Shown: in pieces, positions 16,123-23,560 of the stretch
How positions within the stretch are numbered: the stretch's first letter is position 1
Layout of the letters: the number at the start of each line of letters is the position of its first letter
Assembly (NCBI RefSeq): GCF_916618755.1
Contig: NZ_CAKAKB010000003.1
Span: 1,054,001-1,118,000, forward strand
DNA: 64,000 nt
Direction of reading: 5' to 3'
Origin: Actinotalea sp. Marseille-Q4924
GTDB lineage: Bacteria > Actinomycetota > Actinomycetes > Actinomycetales > Cellulomonadaceae
Program-made: the position numbers and the translations under genes
The notes under the pieces: model-generated
What the model saw: the letters and a program-made list of their open reading frames with translations, nothing else
The model's database searches: none
What the model was told of the DNA's origin: nothing

Positions 16123-16499
16123 CCACCACCGACCACACCGACGACGTCGTCGACGACGCTCGCACCGACGAGCAGATCGAGCTCGAGGCCCTCGCCCTGG
16201 AGGACGTCAAGCTCGCCGACGAGGCCGAGGCGATCGCCGAGCGCCGCGAGCAGATCCGCGCCCGCCTCCTCGCCCTGCACCCCGGCACCGGCTCCATCCC
16301 CGCCGGGCCCTACAAGGTGACCGTCCGCACCGGTGCCCGCCGCCTGGACCCGGCGAAGGTCGCCGAGGCGTACCCGGTCGTCGAGCACCCCGAGCTGTAC
16401 AAGCCCGCGATCGATACGGCAGCGGTCAAGCACCACCTGGCGCCGGCCGAGCTCGAGCGGTACCAGACCGTCGGTAAGCCCACGGTCGTGATCGCGTGA
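16119..16499 (+). CDS. phage early protein, coiled coil plus DNA-metabolism-like C-terminus (126 aa)
   Basis: The N-terminal half is an acidic coiled coil (LADEAEAIAERREQIRARLL). The C-terminal half reads IPAGPYKVTVRTGARRLDP, then AYPVVEHPELYKPAIDTAAV, then HHLAPAELERY. The overall plan loosely recalls siphovirus Gp157-type proteins that travel with recombination nucleases. It sits two genes before the RecB-like nuclease. Exact role is unknown. Confidence 0.6.
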   Translation: MTTTDHTDDVVDDARTDEQIELEALALEDVKLADEAEAIAERREQIRARLLALHPGTGSIPAGPYKVTVRTGARRLDPAKVAEAYPVVEHPELYKPAIDTAAVKHHLAPAELERYQTVGKPTVVIA

Positions 16500-16927
16500 A
16501 GACGTGCACCGTGGCCGACTGCGGCCGGGACACCACCAAGGGCACCGGCGGCCTGTGCGGGATGCACACCCAGCGCATGAAGCGCACCGGCACCCTCGGC
16601 CCCGCCGGGTACCTCCGCGACCCGGCGCGTTCGATGGAGCAGCGCGTCTTCGCCCAGCTCGTCGAGCAGGCCGACACCGGCTGCTGGCTCTGGCAGGGCG
16701 CCCTGCGCAACGGCTACGGCGCCATCGGCGAGGGCCAGGCGGTCGTCTACGTGCACCGGTGGGTCTACGAGCACCTCGTCGCGGATATCCCCGACGGCCT
16801 CGTCATCGACCACCTGTGCCTCAACCGGCCGTGTGCGAACCCCGAGCACCTCGAGCCGGTCACCCGCGACGTGAACAACGCCCGCGGCGGGCACGAGCAC
16901 GGCGCCCGGAAGGCAGCGACGGCATGA
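16496..16927 (+). CDS. HNH homing-type endonuclease
   Basis: This 143-residue protein has an N-terminal Cys/His cluster (CTVADCGRDTTKGTGGLCGM) and the HNH core HRWVYEHLVADIPDG, then VIDHLCLNRPCANPEHLEPV and the closing Asn-rich motif TRDVNNARGG. GCWLWQGALRNGYG precedes the core, as in phage HNH proteins. It overlaps the preceding stop (GTGA) and the next start (ATGA). It may be a free-standing homing enzyme or a phage DNA-processing nuclease. Confidence 0.85.
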   Translation: MKTCTVADCGRDTTKGTGGLCGMHTQRMKRTGTLGPAGYLRDPARSMEQRVFAQLVEQADTGCWLWQGALRNGYGAIGEGQAVVYVHRWVYEHLVADIPDGLVIDHLCLNRPCANPEHLEPVTRDVNNARGGHEHGARKAATA

Positions 16928-17787
16928 CGCTCATGACCGACCTCGGCCCGTCGGCCAGCTACGTCGGCGGCCACGCGACCGACGCGCTGCGGGACATCCG
17001 CGCGCTGATCGAGCACGCCATCACCAACCACCCCCGGTCGCTGCAGAGGCGCATCGGCCCGTCGGAGATCGGCAACCCGTGCGATCACTGCCTGGCGGCG
17101 AAGTTGGCGGGCTGGCAGCAGGTCGACGAACGGTCGGTGCCGTGGCTGCCGACGGTCGGCACCGCGGTGCACGCGTGGCTCGAGGAGCAGGTGATCCGCC
17201 ACGAGGTCGACCGGATCGGCAACCTCTCCGACCCGGGCCGGCGGTACCTGTGCGAGCAGGCCGTCATGGTCGGCACGATCGCCGGACAGGACATCTGGGG
17301 CTCCACCGACCTCGTCGACGTCCACACCGGAACGATCATCGACTACAAGATCGTCGGTCTCACCACCCTCAAGAAGGCCAAGGCCGGGCCCTCCCCGGAG
17401 TACCGCGCCCAGGCACACCTGTACGCGAAGGGGTGGAACGACGCCGGCGTCCGCGTCGACCACGTCGCCATCGCTTACCTGCCCCGCAACGCCATGTCCC
17501 TCGACGACGGGCTCTGGTGGCACGAACCCCACGACCGCTCGATCGCCGAGGCCGCGCTCGAGCGCGCGAACCGGCTCGCCACCAACCTCACCGCCCTCAC
17601 CGCGCTCGGCCCCGACGCCGTCGCCGCATGGATCCGGCAGCTCGCCCGCCACGACGGCTGCTGGGACTGCTCCCGCTACCCCGACGGCGCCGGCATCACC
17701 CGGCCCGGTCACAGACCCCCGGCGGACACCCTCGCCGGGCTCATCCCCCCGACCGCTCCCGCGGCCGGGACCACCACCGCCGCGTGA
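16924..17787 (+). CDS. PD-(D/E)XK nuclease, RecB/Cas4-like
   Basis: This 287-residue protein has the nuclease core GSTDLVDVHTGTIIDYKIV (PD-D/ExK-type Asp and DYK), then a QAHLYAKGW motif typical of RecB-family exonucleases. Two Cys pairs, NPCDHCLAA (about residue 55) and GCWDCSRYP (about residue 250), flank the core as in iron-sulfur nucleases of the AddB/Cas4 type. No CRISPR genes are nearby, so it is probably a phage recombination exonuclease acting with the next gene. Confidence 0.8.
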   Translation: MTLMTDLGPSASYVGGHATDALRDIRALIEHAITNHPRSLQRRIGPSEIGNPCDHCLAAKLAGWQQVDERSVPWLPTVGTAVHAWLEEQVIRHEVDRIGNLSDPGRRYLCEQAVMVGTIAGQDIWGSTDLVDVHTGTIIDYKIVGLTTLKKAKAGPSPEYRAQAHLYAKGWNDAGVRVDHVAIAYLPRNAMSLDDGLWWHEPHDRSIAEAALERANRLATNLTALTALGPDAVAAWIRQLARHDGCWDCSRYPDGAGITRPGHRPPADTLAGLIPPTAPAAGTTTAA

Positions 17788-17812
17788 GCGGCACGACGCA
17801 GGAGACGACGAG

Positions 17813-18478
17813 ATGACCACGCAGACCCCCAACGCCAACGACGTCCTCATGGGCGGCGGCGGCGCCCCGTCCTGGAAGTTCACCGAGCCCGGCACCACCC
17901 GCACCGGCGTCATCAAGGCCCCGCCGCAGGCCCACCAGGAGAAGGACTACGACCCGAACAACCCCGGCGGCGGGAAGCCCAAGTTCTACCCCTCCGGCGA
18001 CCCGATCATGGGCATCACCGTCGAGGTCCAGACCGACGACCGCGACCCCGGCATCGAGGACGACGACGGCGCCCGCACCTTCTGGATCGAGGGCCGCTAC
18101 CTCAAGGACGCCGTCCGCGCCGCCGTCCGCGCCGCCGGCGCCAACGGCCTGCAGGTCGGCGGGCGCATCACCGTGACGTTCACGCACCGCGAGGACCCCA
18201 TGGACAAGCGGTCCCGCAAGTACTGGGACGTCCAGTACGTCCCCGCGGGGAACGCCGCCCTCATGACCGGCGACGCCACCCCCGCGCCCGCACCGGCCCC
18301 GGCCGCACCGGCAGCGCAGGCGCCCGCGGCGGCGGCACCGGTCCCGGCTCCGCCCGGGGACACCCCCGCGGACAAGGCCCGCGCGCTCATCGCCGTCGGC
18401 CTCGACGACACCACCATCGGCGCCGCCGTCGGCTTGGACGCCTCGGTCGTCGCGATCATCCGCAGCTCCGCCGCCTGA
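17813..18478 (+). CDS. phage DNA-binding/recombination partner protein (221 aa)
   Basis: The first ~150 residues form a beta-rich domain (GAPSWKFTEPGTTRTGVIKA, QVGGRITVTFTHREDP, KYWDVQYVPAG). An Ala/Pro linker follows, then a C-terminal helical segment resembling a small HTH (VGLDDTTIGAAVGLDASVV). Proteins of this type follow RecB-like nucleases in many actinophages and are presumed ssDNA-binding (recall). It is 25 bp after the nuclease gene and certainly in the same operon. Confidence 0.65.
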   Translation: MTTQTPNANDVLMGGGGAPSWKFTEPGTTRTGVIKAPPQAHQEKDYDPNNPGGGKPKFYPSGDPIMGITVEVQTDDRDPGIEDDDGARTFWIEGRYLKDAVRAAVRAAGANGLQVGGRITVTFTHREDPMDKRSRKYWDVQYVPAGNAALMTGDATPAPAPAPAAPAAQAPAAAAPVPAPPGDTPADKARALIAVGLDDTTIGAAVGLDASVVAIIRSSAA

Positions 18479-18554
18479 CCGCGGCAGCCCTGCCCCGGGT
18501 GCGAGCCCGGGGCAGGGCACCACCACTGGACCCCAGCCGACCCCAGGAGGACCC

Positions 18555-18698
18555 GTGCCGCGACCAACAAGAAAGAGCCACGCCGAGGAACCGGCGGCGT
18601 GGGACCCGAGGCGCTCTAGCCGACCTTGGAGCTCGCCACGCTCCGCGGCAACGGGGCGGTCGCCTTCTCCCGCGCGCCCGCTACGGAGGTCCATGTGA
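18555..18698 (+). CDS. truncated small ORF (47 aa)
   Basis: The GTG at 18555 has a strong CAGGAGG ribosome site. The first ~22 codons (PRPTRKSHAEEPAAWDPRR) look like a protein start, but the remainder is Arg/Ser/Pro-rich shadow-like sequence. It may be the 5' end of a late gene whose body was deleted. Confidence 0.35.
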   Translation: MPRPTRKSHAEEPAAWDPRRSSRPWSSPRSAATGRSPSPARPLRRSM

Positions 18699-18786
18699 AC
18701 TCGACCACCCGACGCTCTTCCACCCAGGTGACGCCCGACCATTCCTGCGGTGTGCGGTCCACCACCACGTACACGACTTGGCCCAC
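18616..18786 (-). pseudogene. coding-like fragment on the minus strand (about 56 aa)
   Basis: On the minus strand, a frame from a GTG at 18784-18786 to a TAG at 18616-18618 reads convincingly as protein: VVYVVVDRTPQEWSGVTWVE and RRVVEFTWTSVAG. The frame continues upstream without a clear start or ribosome site, and it opposes the flanking plus-strand genes. It looks like a 3' fragment left by rearrangement. Confidence is low because it overlaps a plus-strand ORF. Confidence 0.25.
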
Positions 18787-18846
18787 GGGCAACTGCAGCC
18801 AGTGCTGCGGCTGCCCGCCGTCACCCAGGCGGCGACCGGGACCGTG

Positions 18847-19137
18847 ACACCGCCCGCCTACACCGGGGCCGCGACCTCCACGCTGCCCCCGCTGGTGCAG
18901 GGGGCAACCGGCGACACGACGCGCCCCACCGTCGCCGGGGACGCCACGACGGTCCTGCCGCTCCCCACCCAGATAGCCGCCGGGTCCGCGATCGACGCCT
19001 CCGCGTACCGCGACATCACCGTCACCTTCGGCGAGCTCACCGGGCACCCGCTTCAGGTGACCGACCTGCGCGGGCACCCGCTGCGAGTCACGAACCTGGA
19101 AGCACACCCGCTGACCGTCACGAACCTCAGGAGCTGA
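18847..19137 (+). CDS. repeat-containing phage protein, probably 5'-truncated
   Basis: The frame encodes degenerate ~12-residue Thr/Ala/Pro repeats (PAYTGAATSTLP, PLVQGATGDTTRP, TVAGDATTVLP), then three copies of a HPLxVTxLR motif at the C-terminus (HPLQVTDLRG, HPLRVTNLEA, HPLTVTNLRS). The same repeats run upstream of the GTG chosen here (PAVTQAATGTVTP), so the true N-terminus is probably missing. It fits a minor structural/tail protein of actinophages and ends just before another late-type gene. Confidence 0.5.
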   Translation, partial: TPPAYTGAATSTLPPLVQGATGDTTRPTVAGDATTVLPLPTQIAAGSAIDASAYRDITVTFGELTGHPLQVTDLRGHPLRVTNLEAHPLTVTNLRS

Positions 19138-19140
19138 CCC

Positions 19141-19425
19141 ATGGCCGGATCAGTCACCATCCCCCGCGGCGGCCGCGAGTACGTCACCGCCGACGTCGCC
19201 GGAGTCCCCGACGACGCGCCCCTTGAGGTGACCGTCGACCGGGCCACCTGGCTGGCCGCCGAGCGGCTCCCCGGCAAGCTCCGGTTCCTGGCCGCCGCGC
19301 CCGACGTCACCGGCAACCCCGCGAACACCGTCGTCGTCCCCCTCGGCCGCTCCGCCGTCCACGCCCGCCTGGCCGACAACCCCGAGATCGTCATCCGCGA
19401 CGTCGGCTACATCGACCTGAAGTGA
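19141..19425 (+). CDS. phage structural-type hypothetical protein (94 aa)
   Basis: This 94-residue beta-rich protein (TIPRGGREYVTADVAGVP, RFLAAAPDVTG, then RLADNPEIVIRDVGYIDLK) has the composition and length of small actinophage head/tail accessory proteins. It begins 3 bp after the preceding stop and is followed by an intrinsic terminator, so it is the last gene of the rightward block. Confidence 0.6.
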   Translation: MAGSVTIPRGGREYVTADVAGVPDDAPLEVTVDRATWLAAERLPGKLRFLAAAPDVTGNPANTVVVPLGRSAVHARLADNPEIVIRDVGYIDLK

Positions 19426-19534
19426 CCGAACACCTGGACGTGGCGCACGGGCGGGCCGCAAGACGTCGACGCGCCGGGCCGAGGTCGCACGGAGCCCGGT
19501 AGCACTCCGAGCGGAGTCCCGCCGCACGCCACCA

Positions 19535-19577
19535 GCCCCCGCCCGGCCCTCTTCGGCGGGTCGGGCGGGGCCTTCTT
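19535..19577 (+). terminator. intrinsic terminator of the rightward block
   Basis: The CCCCGCCCG arm (19537-19545) pairs with CGGGCGGGG (19562-19570), with an inner GCC/GGC extension, followed by CCTTCTTC. It lies 110 bp after the last phage-type gene. Confidence 0.7.
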
Positions 19578-19698
19578 CGTGTCGGAGTCCCGGGATCCCT
19601 CGTCCGCGATCGCGGCCCACGTTGACGGTGGGTGAACGTTGTGCGGCGAGATGCCTTTCACCCTTGCCGCTGACTCAGTCCCGCCCTAGCGTCGGCGG

Positions 19699-19806
19699 TG
19701 CTCGCACGGCAGCTGATCTCGCTGACCGGCTGCCGGTGGGAAGTCGCTCGGCCCACCGGGCGCTTATCGCCCCCGTCCGATCCCAGGATCGGACGGGGGC
19801 CTTTCT
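19699..19806 (+). ncRNA. structured RNA-like unit A
   Basis: A promoter-like TTGCCG-N17-TAGCGT (19664-19692) precedes the unit. It holds CGGCAG/CTGCCG pairing, an alternative CCGGTGGG/CCCACCGG stem (19733-19740 with 19752-19759), and a perfect 15-bp terminator stem (19769-19783 with 19786-19800) followed by CTTTCTT. No ORF fits. The block GCTCGC-CGGCAG is shared with unit C. Confidence 0.5.
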
Positions 19807-19836
19807 TCGTCCGCGCCGACGCACTACGTTGGAAGG

Positions 19837-19925
19837 CCCTCGTGGTGGAGGCCCTAGGCCTCTGTGCTGCCACGGGATAGGACCCCCGCCGGGCGTGTTT
19901 ACCTCGCGTTCGGCGGGGGTCGCTC
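19837..19925 (+). ncRNA. structured RNA-like unit B
   Basis: A TACGTT box (19825-19830) precedes the unit. It folds as CGTGG, then GAGGCC-CTA-GGCCTC, then GTGCTGCCACGGG, followed by a terminator stem GACCCCCGCCG (19881-19891) with CGGCGGGGGTC (19911-19921). The architecture is the same as unit C. Confidence 0.5.
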
Positions 19926-20013
19926 AGAGGGTCTTCGTGGCTGGAAGCTGGTCCCTGCATGGAGCGGGCGTCCGGACCGCTCCTGGCCGCGGAGAACCTG
20001 ATCACGCTAGGCT

Positions 20014-20108
20014 CGCGGCAGCCCGTGGAGAGGCAACTCATCGGCCTCACCTGCTGCCACGGGTCAGGCCCCCGTCGGACCCCTTGCCTACGCCGGCGGG
20101 GGCCACCT
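20014..20108 (+). ncRNA. structured RNA-like unit C
   Basis: A TAGGCT box (20008-20013) precedes the unit. It contains CGGCAG, then CCCGTGG-A-GAGGC, a 9-nt loop, GCCTC, CCTGCTG and CCACGGG, then a terminator-like stem GGCCCCCG (20067-20074) with CGGGGGCC (20097-20104). The segment CTGCTGCCACGGG closely matches unit B. Confidence 0.5.
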
Positions 20109-20188
20109 CACGTCGCCCCTGTTCCGCTTGAGGCGTCGCCCTGAACCCCTGACAGACCGGCGTTCCTCTGGTGCGGCCAAGGAAGCCC

Positions 20189-20419
20189 TCAGGCGTTCAC
20201 CGGTTCGTCGTCGAAGAGATTGACGCGGACAGCCACCGGCACGAGTCGTGCCGCCAGTGCGTTGAGAGACGCCGGGTCGAGGTCTGCTGGAAGGTTCAAC
20301 TCCACCCGAAGCCAGCCGAGCGGGCCTGGGCTTGCCGCTCTCACCAGCCCGCCCAGTGCAGCGAGCACAGCCGTGTCATCGCCGTTCAACGGAAGGATCT
20401 GCAGGGACAGCGGGGGCAT
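20189..20419 (-). CDS. hypothetical protein (76 aa)
   Basis: This 76-residue protein (MPPLSLQILPLNGDDTAVLA, then GWLRVELNLPADLDP and RLVPVAVRVNLFDDEP) has alternating strands and helices and no recognised family. A GAAAGG ribosome site precedes the ATG. It stands between the RNA-like units and the EAL gene inside the element. Confidence 0.5.
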   Translation of the reverse strand: MPPLSLQILPLNGDDTAVLAALGGLVRAASPGPLGWLRVELNLPADLDPASLNALAARLVPVAVRVNLFDDEPVNA

Positions 20420-20817
20420 CGTTGGCCTTTCGGTCTGGGTGCAACTCCTCTTCGGCCCTGTCGGCTCGGGGATGAGTGCTCACGGCCTCGGTTCACCCGA
20501 CCGTGCCGTGCGTTAGCCAGTACCGGTCGCCCTGTCTGGCCCCGAGAACCCCAACCAGACGAGCGTCCTATTCGGTTGATTCAACGCACTAACCACATCT
20601 CGGGCAGTTGAACCGTCTAGTTTAGCCCTCGGCGGCGTCCACCGGCTGGGCGGCGGTGTCCCAATTTGCGCCATTGCTGCCCCGTCGTCACAGGCGCAAT
20701 TCCGGACAGTTCGTCACCTGTACGCATTTTCACCCGTTAGAGACTCGCGGAATGCGCTATTGGCGGCAACGATCGGCTTGTCAAAGGTCACTTGACTGGC
20801 TGGCGAGGGAGTTCACC
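20420..20817. other. 398-bp AT-richer gap with no confident gene
   Basis: I see no supported gene here. The sequence is clearly less GC-rich than the chromosome (for example around 20560-20640 and 20700-20770). It contains GTTGATTCAAC- and GTTGAACC-like half-sites at about 20575-20610 that could be promoter or operator elements for the EAL gene. It is probably foreign DNA. Confidence 0.4.
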
Positions 20818-22053
20818 GTGACAACCGATAGGCCCGACGGTGTTGCCGCGCTTGGACAGCCCACGCCAACGCTGCCACCTGGCGTAGCGCGGCTGAGCCA
20901 CTCGGTCCGAGCCATGCGTCGGGTGCCGACCTGGCGCTGGACAGTGATGATCGCGTCACTTCTCGCACTGATCTGGCTCCTCGTCGCAGCGACAGGAGGA
21001 ACGCGTACAGCGCTTCCGCACCTCTTCTACCTACCGATCCTCCTAGCCGTCGGCGCCTGCGGGGCGCGCGGCGGCCTGGCGGCCGCCGCTGTGTCCGCCC
21101 TGCTCGCCGGTCCATTCATGCCAGGTGACCCTCAGGTGCTCGTGTTTTGGATGATCCGAGGCGGCATGTTCGCGCTGGTCGCCCTCGCGATGGCGGCAGC
21201 CCTGACAGCGCAGGAAGCGCATCTTCGTGACCAGGTGCGAAAGGACCTCACACGCGCCCTGGACCTCGAGCCCCGTCCAGCTGACCCCGAGGATGCCGAG
21301 CTGACCGAGCAGGTGCCCAAGGCGCTGCAGCGTCGCGAGTACGACATCGTGTTCCAGCCGATCTACTCACTGCAGGACGGACAGATCGACGCCATCGAGG
21401 CGCTCACCCGGTTCCGGCTGCAGCCGTACCGGTCGCCGGACAGGTGGTTCTCCGCTGCAGACGCCGTCGGCCTGGGTACCGAGCTCCAGCTTGCGGTACT
21501 GGAGTCTGCCCTCACGGCCGCACGGGCCGCCCCGAGCAACGTCGCGGTGGCTCTGAACGTCTCAGCAGCCACGCTTGCGGACCCCGGCTTGCCGGCCGTC
21601 CTCGCGGGACACGCGCGTCAGGTGATCCTCGAGCTCACCGAGCACGACGTGATCGGCAACTACGCCTTCCTGCAGGAACGCCTCAAGCCGCTACGCGAGA
21701 GCGGGGTGCAGATCGCCGTGGACGATGCCGGCGCCGGCGCGGCGAGCTTCCGGCACATCGTCCAGCTCCGACCCGACATGATCAAACTCGACGCCTCCCT
21801 CACGCAAGGGGTCCGCGACAGCCAGGTTCTGCAGACACTCGGCCGGTCGTTCGTCTCCTTCGCGCACGACACCGGCTCGCTGCTAGTCGTGGAAGGCATT
21901 GAGAACCACGACGACCTCACCCAGTGGGCGACACTTGGCGCGGACTGCGCCCAGGGTTACCTCCTCGCGCGCCCAGCGTCGATCGGGTCCCTGCGGTTGG
22001 CCGGCACAACCGGCACCACGGCGACGGGGATCCCCACCCAGCGTCGACGCTGA
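20818..22053 (+). CDS. membrane EAL-domain protein, putative c-di-GMP phosphodiesterase
   Basis: This 411-residue protein has about four TM segments (residues 40-130), a short linker and a C-terminal EAL domain (about 155-395). EAL residues are seen in AIEALTRFR, ALNVSA (Asn), VILELTEHD (Glu), IAVDDAGAG (loop-6 Asp-Asp), MIKLDASL (Lys), VVEGIEN (Glu) and CAQGYLLARP (Gln). The catalytic set is therefore complete, although DDFGTG is replaced by DDAGAG. The GTG at 20818 with GAGGGAG upstream was chosen. It is cargo of the element, paired with a GGDEF gene. Confidence 0.85.
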   Translation: MTTDRPDGVAALGQPTPTLPPGVARLSHSVRAMRRVPTWRWTVMIASLLALIWLLVAATGGTRTALPHLFYLPILLAVGACGARGGLAAAAVSALLAGPFMPGDPQVLVFWMIRGGMFALVALAMAAALTAQEAHLRDQVRKDLTRALDLEPRPADPEDAELTEQVPKALQRREYDIVFQPIYSLQDGQIDAIEALTRFRLQPYRSPDRWFSAADAVGLGTELQLAVLESALTAARAAPSNVAVALNVSAATLADPGLPAVLAGHARQVILELTEHDVIGNYAFLQERLKPLRESGVQIAVDDAGAGAASFRHIVQLRPDMIKLDASLTQGVRDSQVLQTLGRSFVSFAHDTGSLLVVEGIENHDDLTQWATLGADCAQGYLLARPASIGSLRLAGTTGTTATGIPTQRRR

Positions 22054-22112
22054 TCGCCGGCGGCCAACCCCCGGGTGTCAGCGATGTCCGCGCCCGGGTG
22101 CACCATGGCCCC

Positions 22113-22361
22113 ATGCAGCTCGCGCCCGCCCCCGCCTACGCCGGCTGGGTCGTCAACCACGGCGACCCCGACGGCAAGGTCCGCATGCTCGAGCAGCCCC
22201 GGCGGGCCGTCGTCGACGCCCACACCTACGGCGGGCACCAGGTGCGCCTGCAGCTGTTCGTCATCGCCACCGCGCCAGGGTGGGTGTGCGTCGAGCAGGA
22301 CCTCGCCGAGCGGGCGCCGTGGCGGGCGTGGGTGCCGTCCAGGACGGCGACGCCGGTGTGA
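22113..22361 (+). CDS. hypothetical protein (82 aa)
   Basis: This 82-residue Trp-containing soluble protein (YAGWVVNHGDPDGKVRMLE, RLQLFVIATAPGWVCVEQDL) follows the EAL gene by 59 bp. An in-frame ATG at 22104 is equally possible. No family is recognised, and the composition is typical of actinophage small proteins. Confidence 0.45.
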   Translation: MQLAPAPAYAGWVVNHGDPDGKVRMLEQPRRAVVDAHTYGGHQVRLQLFVIATAPGWVCVEQDLAERAPWRAWVPSRTATPV

Positions 22362-22399
22362 GCCCCCGGGCGCAGAACCGTCGCCGGCTCGCGATTCTC

Positions 22400-23371
22400 T
22401 CAGTGACGTCGAGGGATGAGTGATCGTCGTGGCGCGATGGATCGACGCTTCTTGGCGGCGTAGAGCTTCGCGTCAGCGCGCGCGATGACGTCTTGCAGGG
22501 CCTCGCCGTGCCACTGCGCCACCCCGTAGGTCCACGGCGCGTCGCTCAGCGTGCGGAGACGGTCGAACACGGTGTGTGCCCGGCGTTCGTCGAGACCGGG
22601 AAGGAGGAGCGCGAACTCGTCGCCGCCGAGGCGCCCGACCGCGTCCTCAGCCCTCAGAGCACCGCGAACGGCGGTCACCAGGTCGACCAGCACCTCGTCG
22701 CCGGCCGCGTGGCCGCCTTCATCGTTGACGCGCTTGAAGTCGTCGAGGTCCATCAGCCCGATCACCAGTGGCGACCCGGACCTCCGCGACCGCGCAATCT
22801 CGGTAGCGGCGACTTCCAGGAACCGGCGTCTTGACAGAGCGCCCGTGAGGGGGTCCTCGGCGGCGTCAGCGCGCAGGGTGTCTACGTTCTCGTTCAGGAC
22901 CCAGGCGACGCCGAAGACGGTGGCCATGACGAAGACCATCGACTGGACCGGGGACATCGCTGCGGCCTCCCACAGTCCCAGTGCCAGTGCACCGCCGATG
23001 GCCGTCAGGTGCGCCAGCATCACTCGTCTGCTGTGGAAGACGGCGCTGTAGGCGGCGACCCATGCGAACGCAACGGTCGTCACACCGGTGCCGGTCGGTG
23101 TGGTGGAGGCGCCCACGGCGGTACCGATCAGCGTGGTCGCAAGGAGCAGCACCAGGTGCGGCACGACCACGGGGCAACGTCGACGAACCCTCCACAACGA
23201 CACCCCGAGCACGGCCCCCGCCACCCCCATGGCGCCAGTCAGTACCCGTGGAGCGGTGCTGCTGAACGGCACGGCCACCAAGAAGGCACAGACGAGCGCG
23301 GTCGCGAGACAGGCCTTCGCCAGCGTCGCGACCTCGCTCGCGTGCGCGTGGTGTCTCAGGGCCGTGGTCAT
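22400..23371 (-). CDS. membrane GGDEF-domain diguanylate cyclase
   Basis: This 323-residue protein has six hydrophobic segments over about the first 145 residues and then a GGDEF domain. The signature RLGGDEFALLL is intact, and an I-site Arg-x-x-Asp (RAED) lies exactly five residues before it. MDLDDFKRVND supplies the metal-binding Asp. It should therefore make c-di-GMP with product inhibition. It is the rightmost gene of the element, 190 bp from the right att site. A TTG three codons upstream is an alternative start. Confidence 0.9.
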   Translation of the reverse strand: MTTALRHHAHASEVATLAKACLATALVCAFLVAVPFSSTAPRVLTGAMGVAGAVLGVSLWRVRRRCPVVVPHLVLLLATTLIGTAVGASTTPTGTGVTTVAFAWVAAYSAVFHSRRVMLAHLTAIGGALALGLWEAAAMSPVQSMVFVMATVFGVAWVLNENVDTLRADAAEDPLTGALSRRRFLEVAATEIARSRRSGSPLVIGLMDLDDFKRVNDEGGHAAGDEVLVDLVTAVRGALRAEDAVGRLGGDEFALLLPGLDERRAHTVFDRLRTLSDAPWTYGVAQWHGEALQDVIARADAKLYAAKKRRSIAPRRSLIPRRH

Positions 23372-23560
23372 GGTGATCAAATCATCGGCCCTGGGACCGC
23401 CCCGTTGAGCGATCGACGCGCCTACCCCTCGGGGGCTCCTCGGGGGCTCCGCGCAACCGCCAGTGACTGTAAGTGCTGGTCAGCGGTTCGACCCCGGCGG
23501 CCCCCGAAAGACCCTCTGGGGGCCTCTCCGGAGGTAAGTCTGCAGGTCAGAGTCCCCGAA

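Noticed and set aside
19699-20106. CRISPR array interpretation of the repeats
   Set aside because: Units are about 90-150 nt, imperfect, contain terminators and have no regular spacers; no cas genes other than a generic RecB-like nuclease.
19640-20150. Retron (msr-msd) interpretation of the tandem RNA-like units
   Set aside because: No reverse transcriptase gene is present in the element or window.
23460-23510. tRNA-like fragment (GACTGTAAG then GGTTCGACC) near the right att site
   Set aside because: The would-be anticodon and T-arm stems do not pair correctly, and there is no acceptor stem. The nearby GGCCCCC/GGGGGCC hairpin may instead terminate rnpB.
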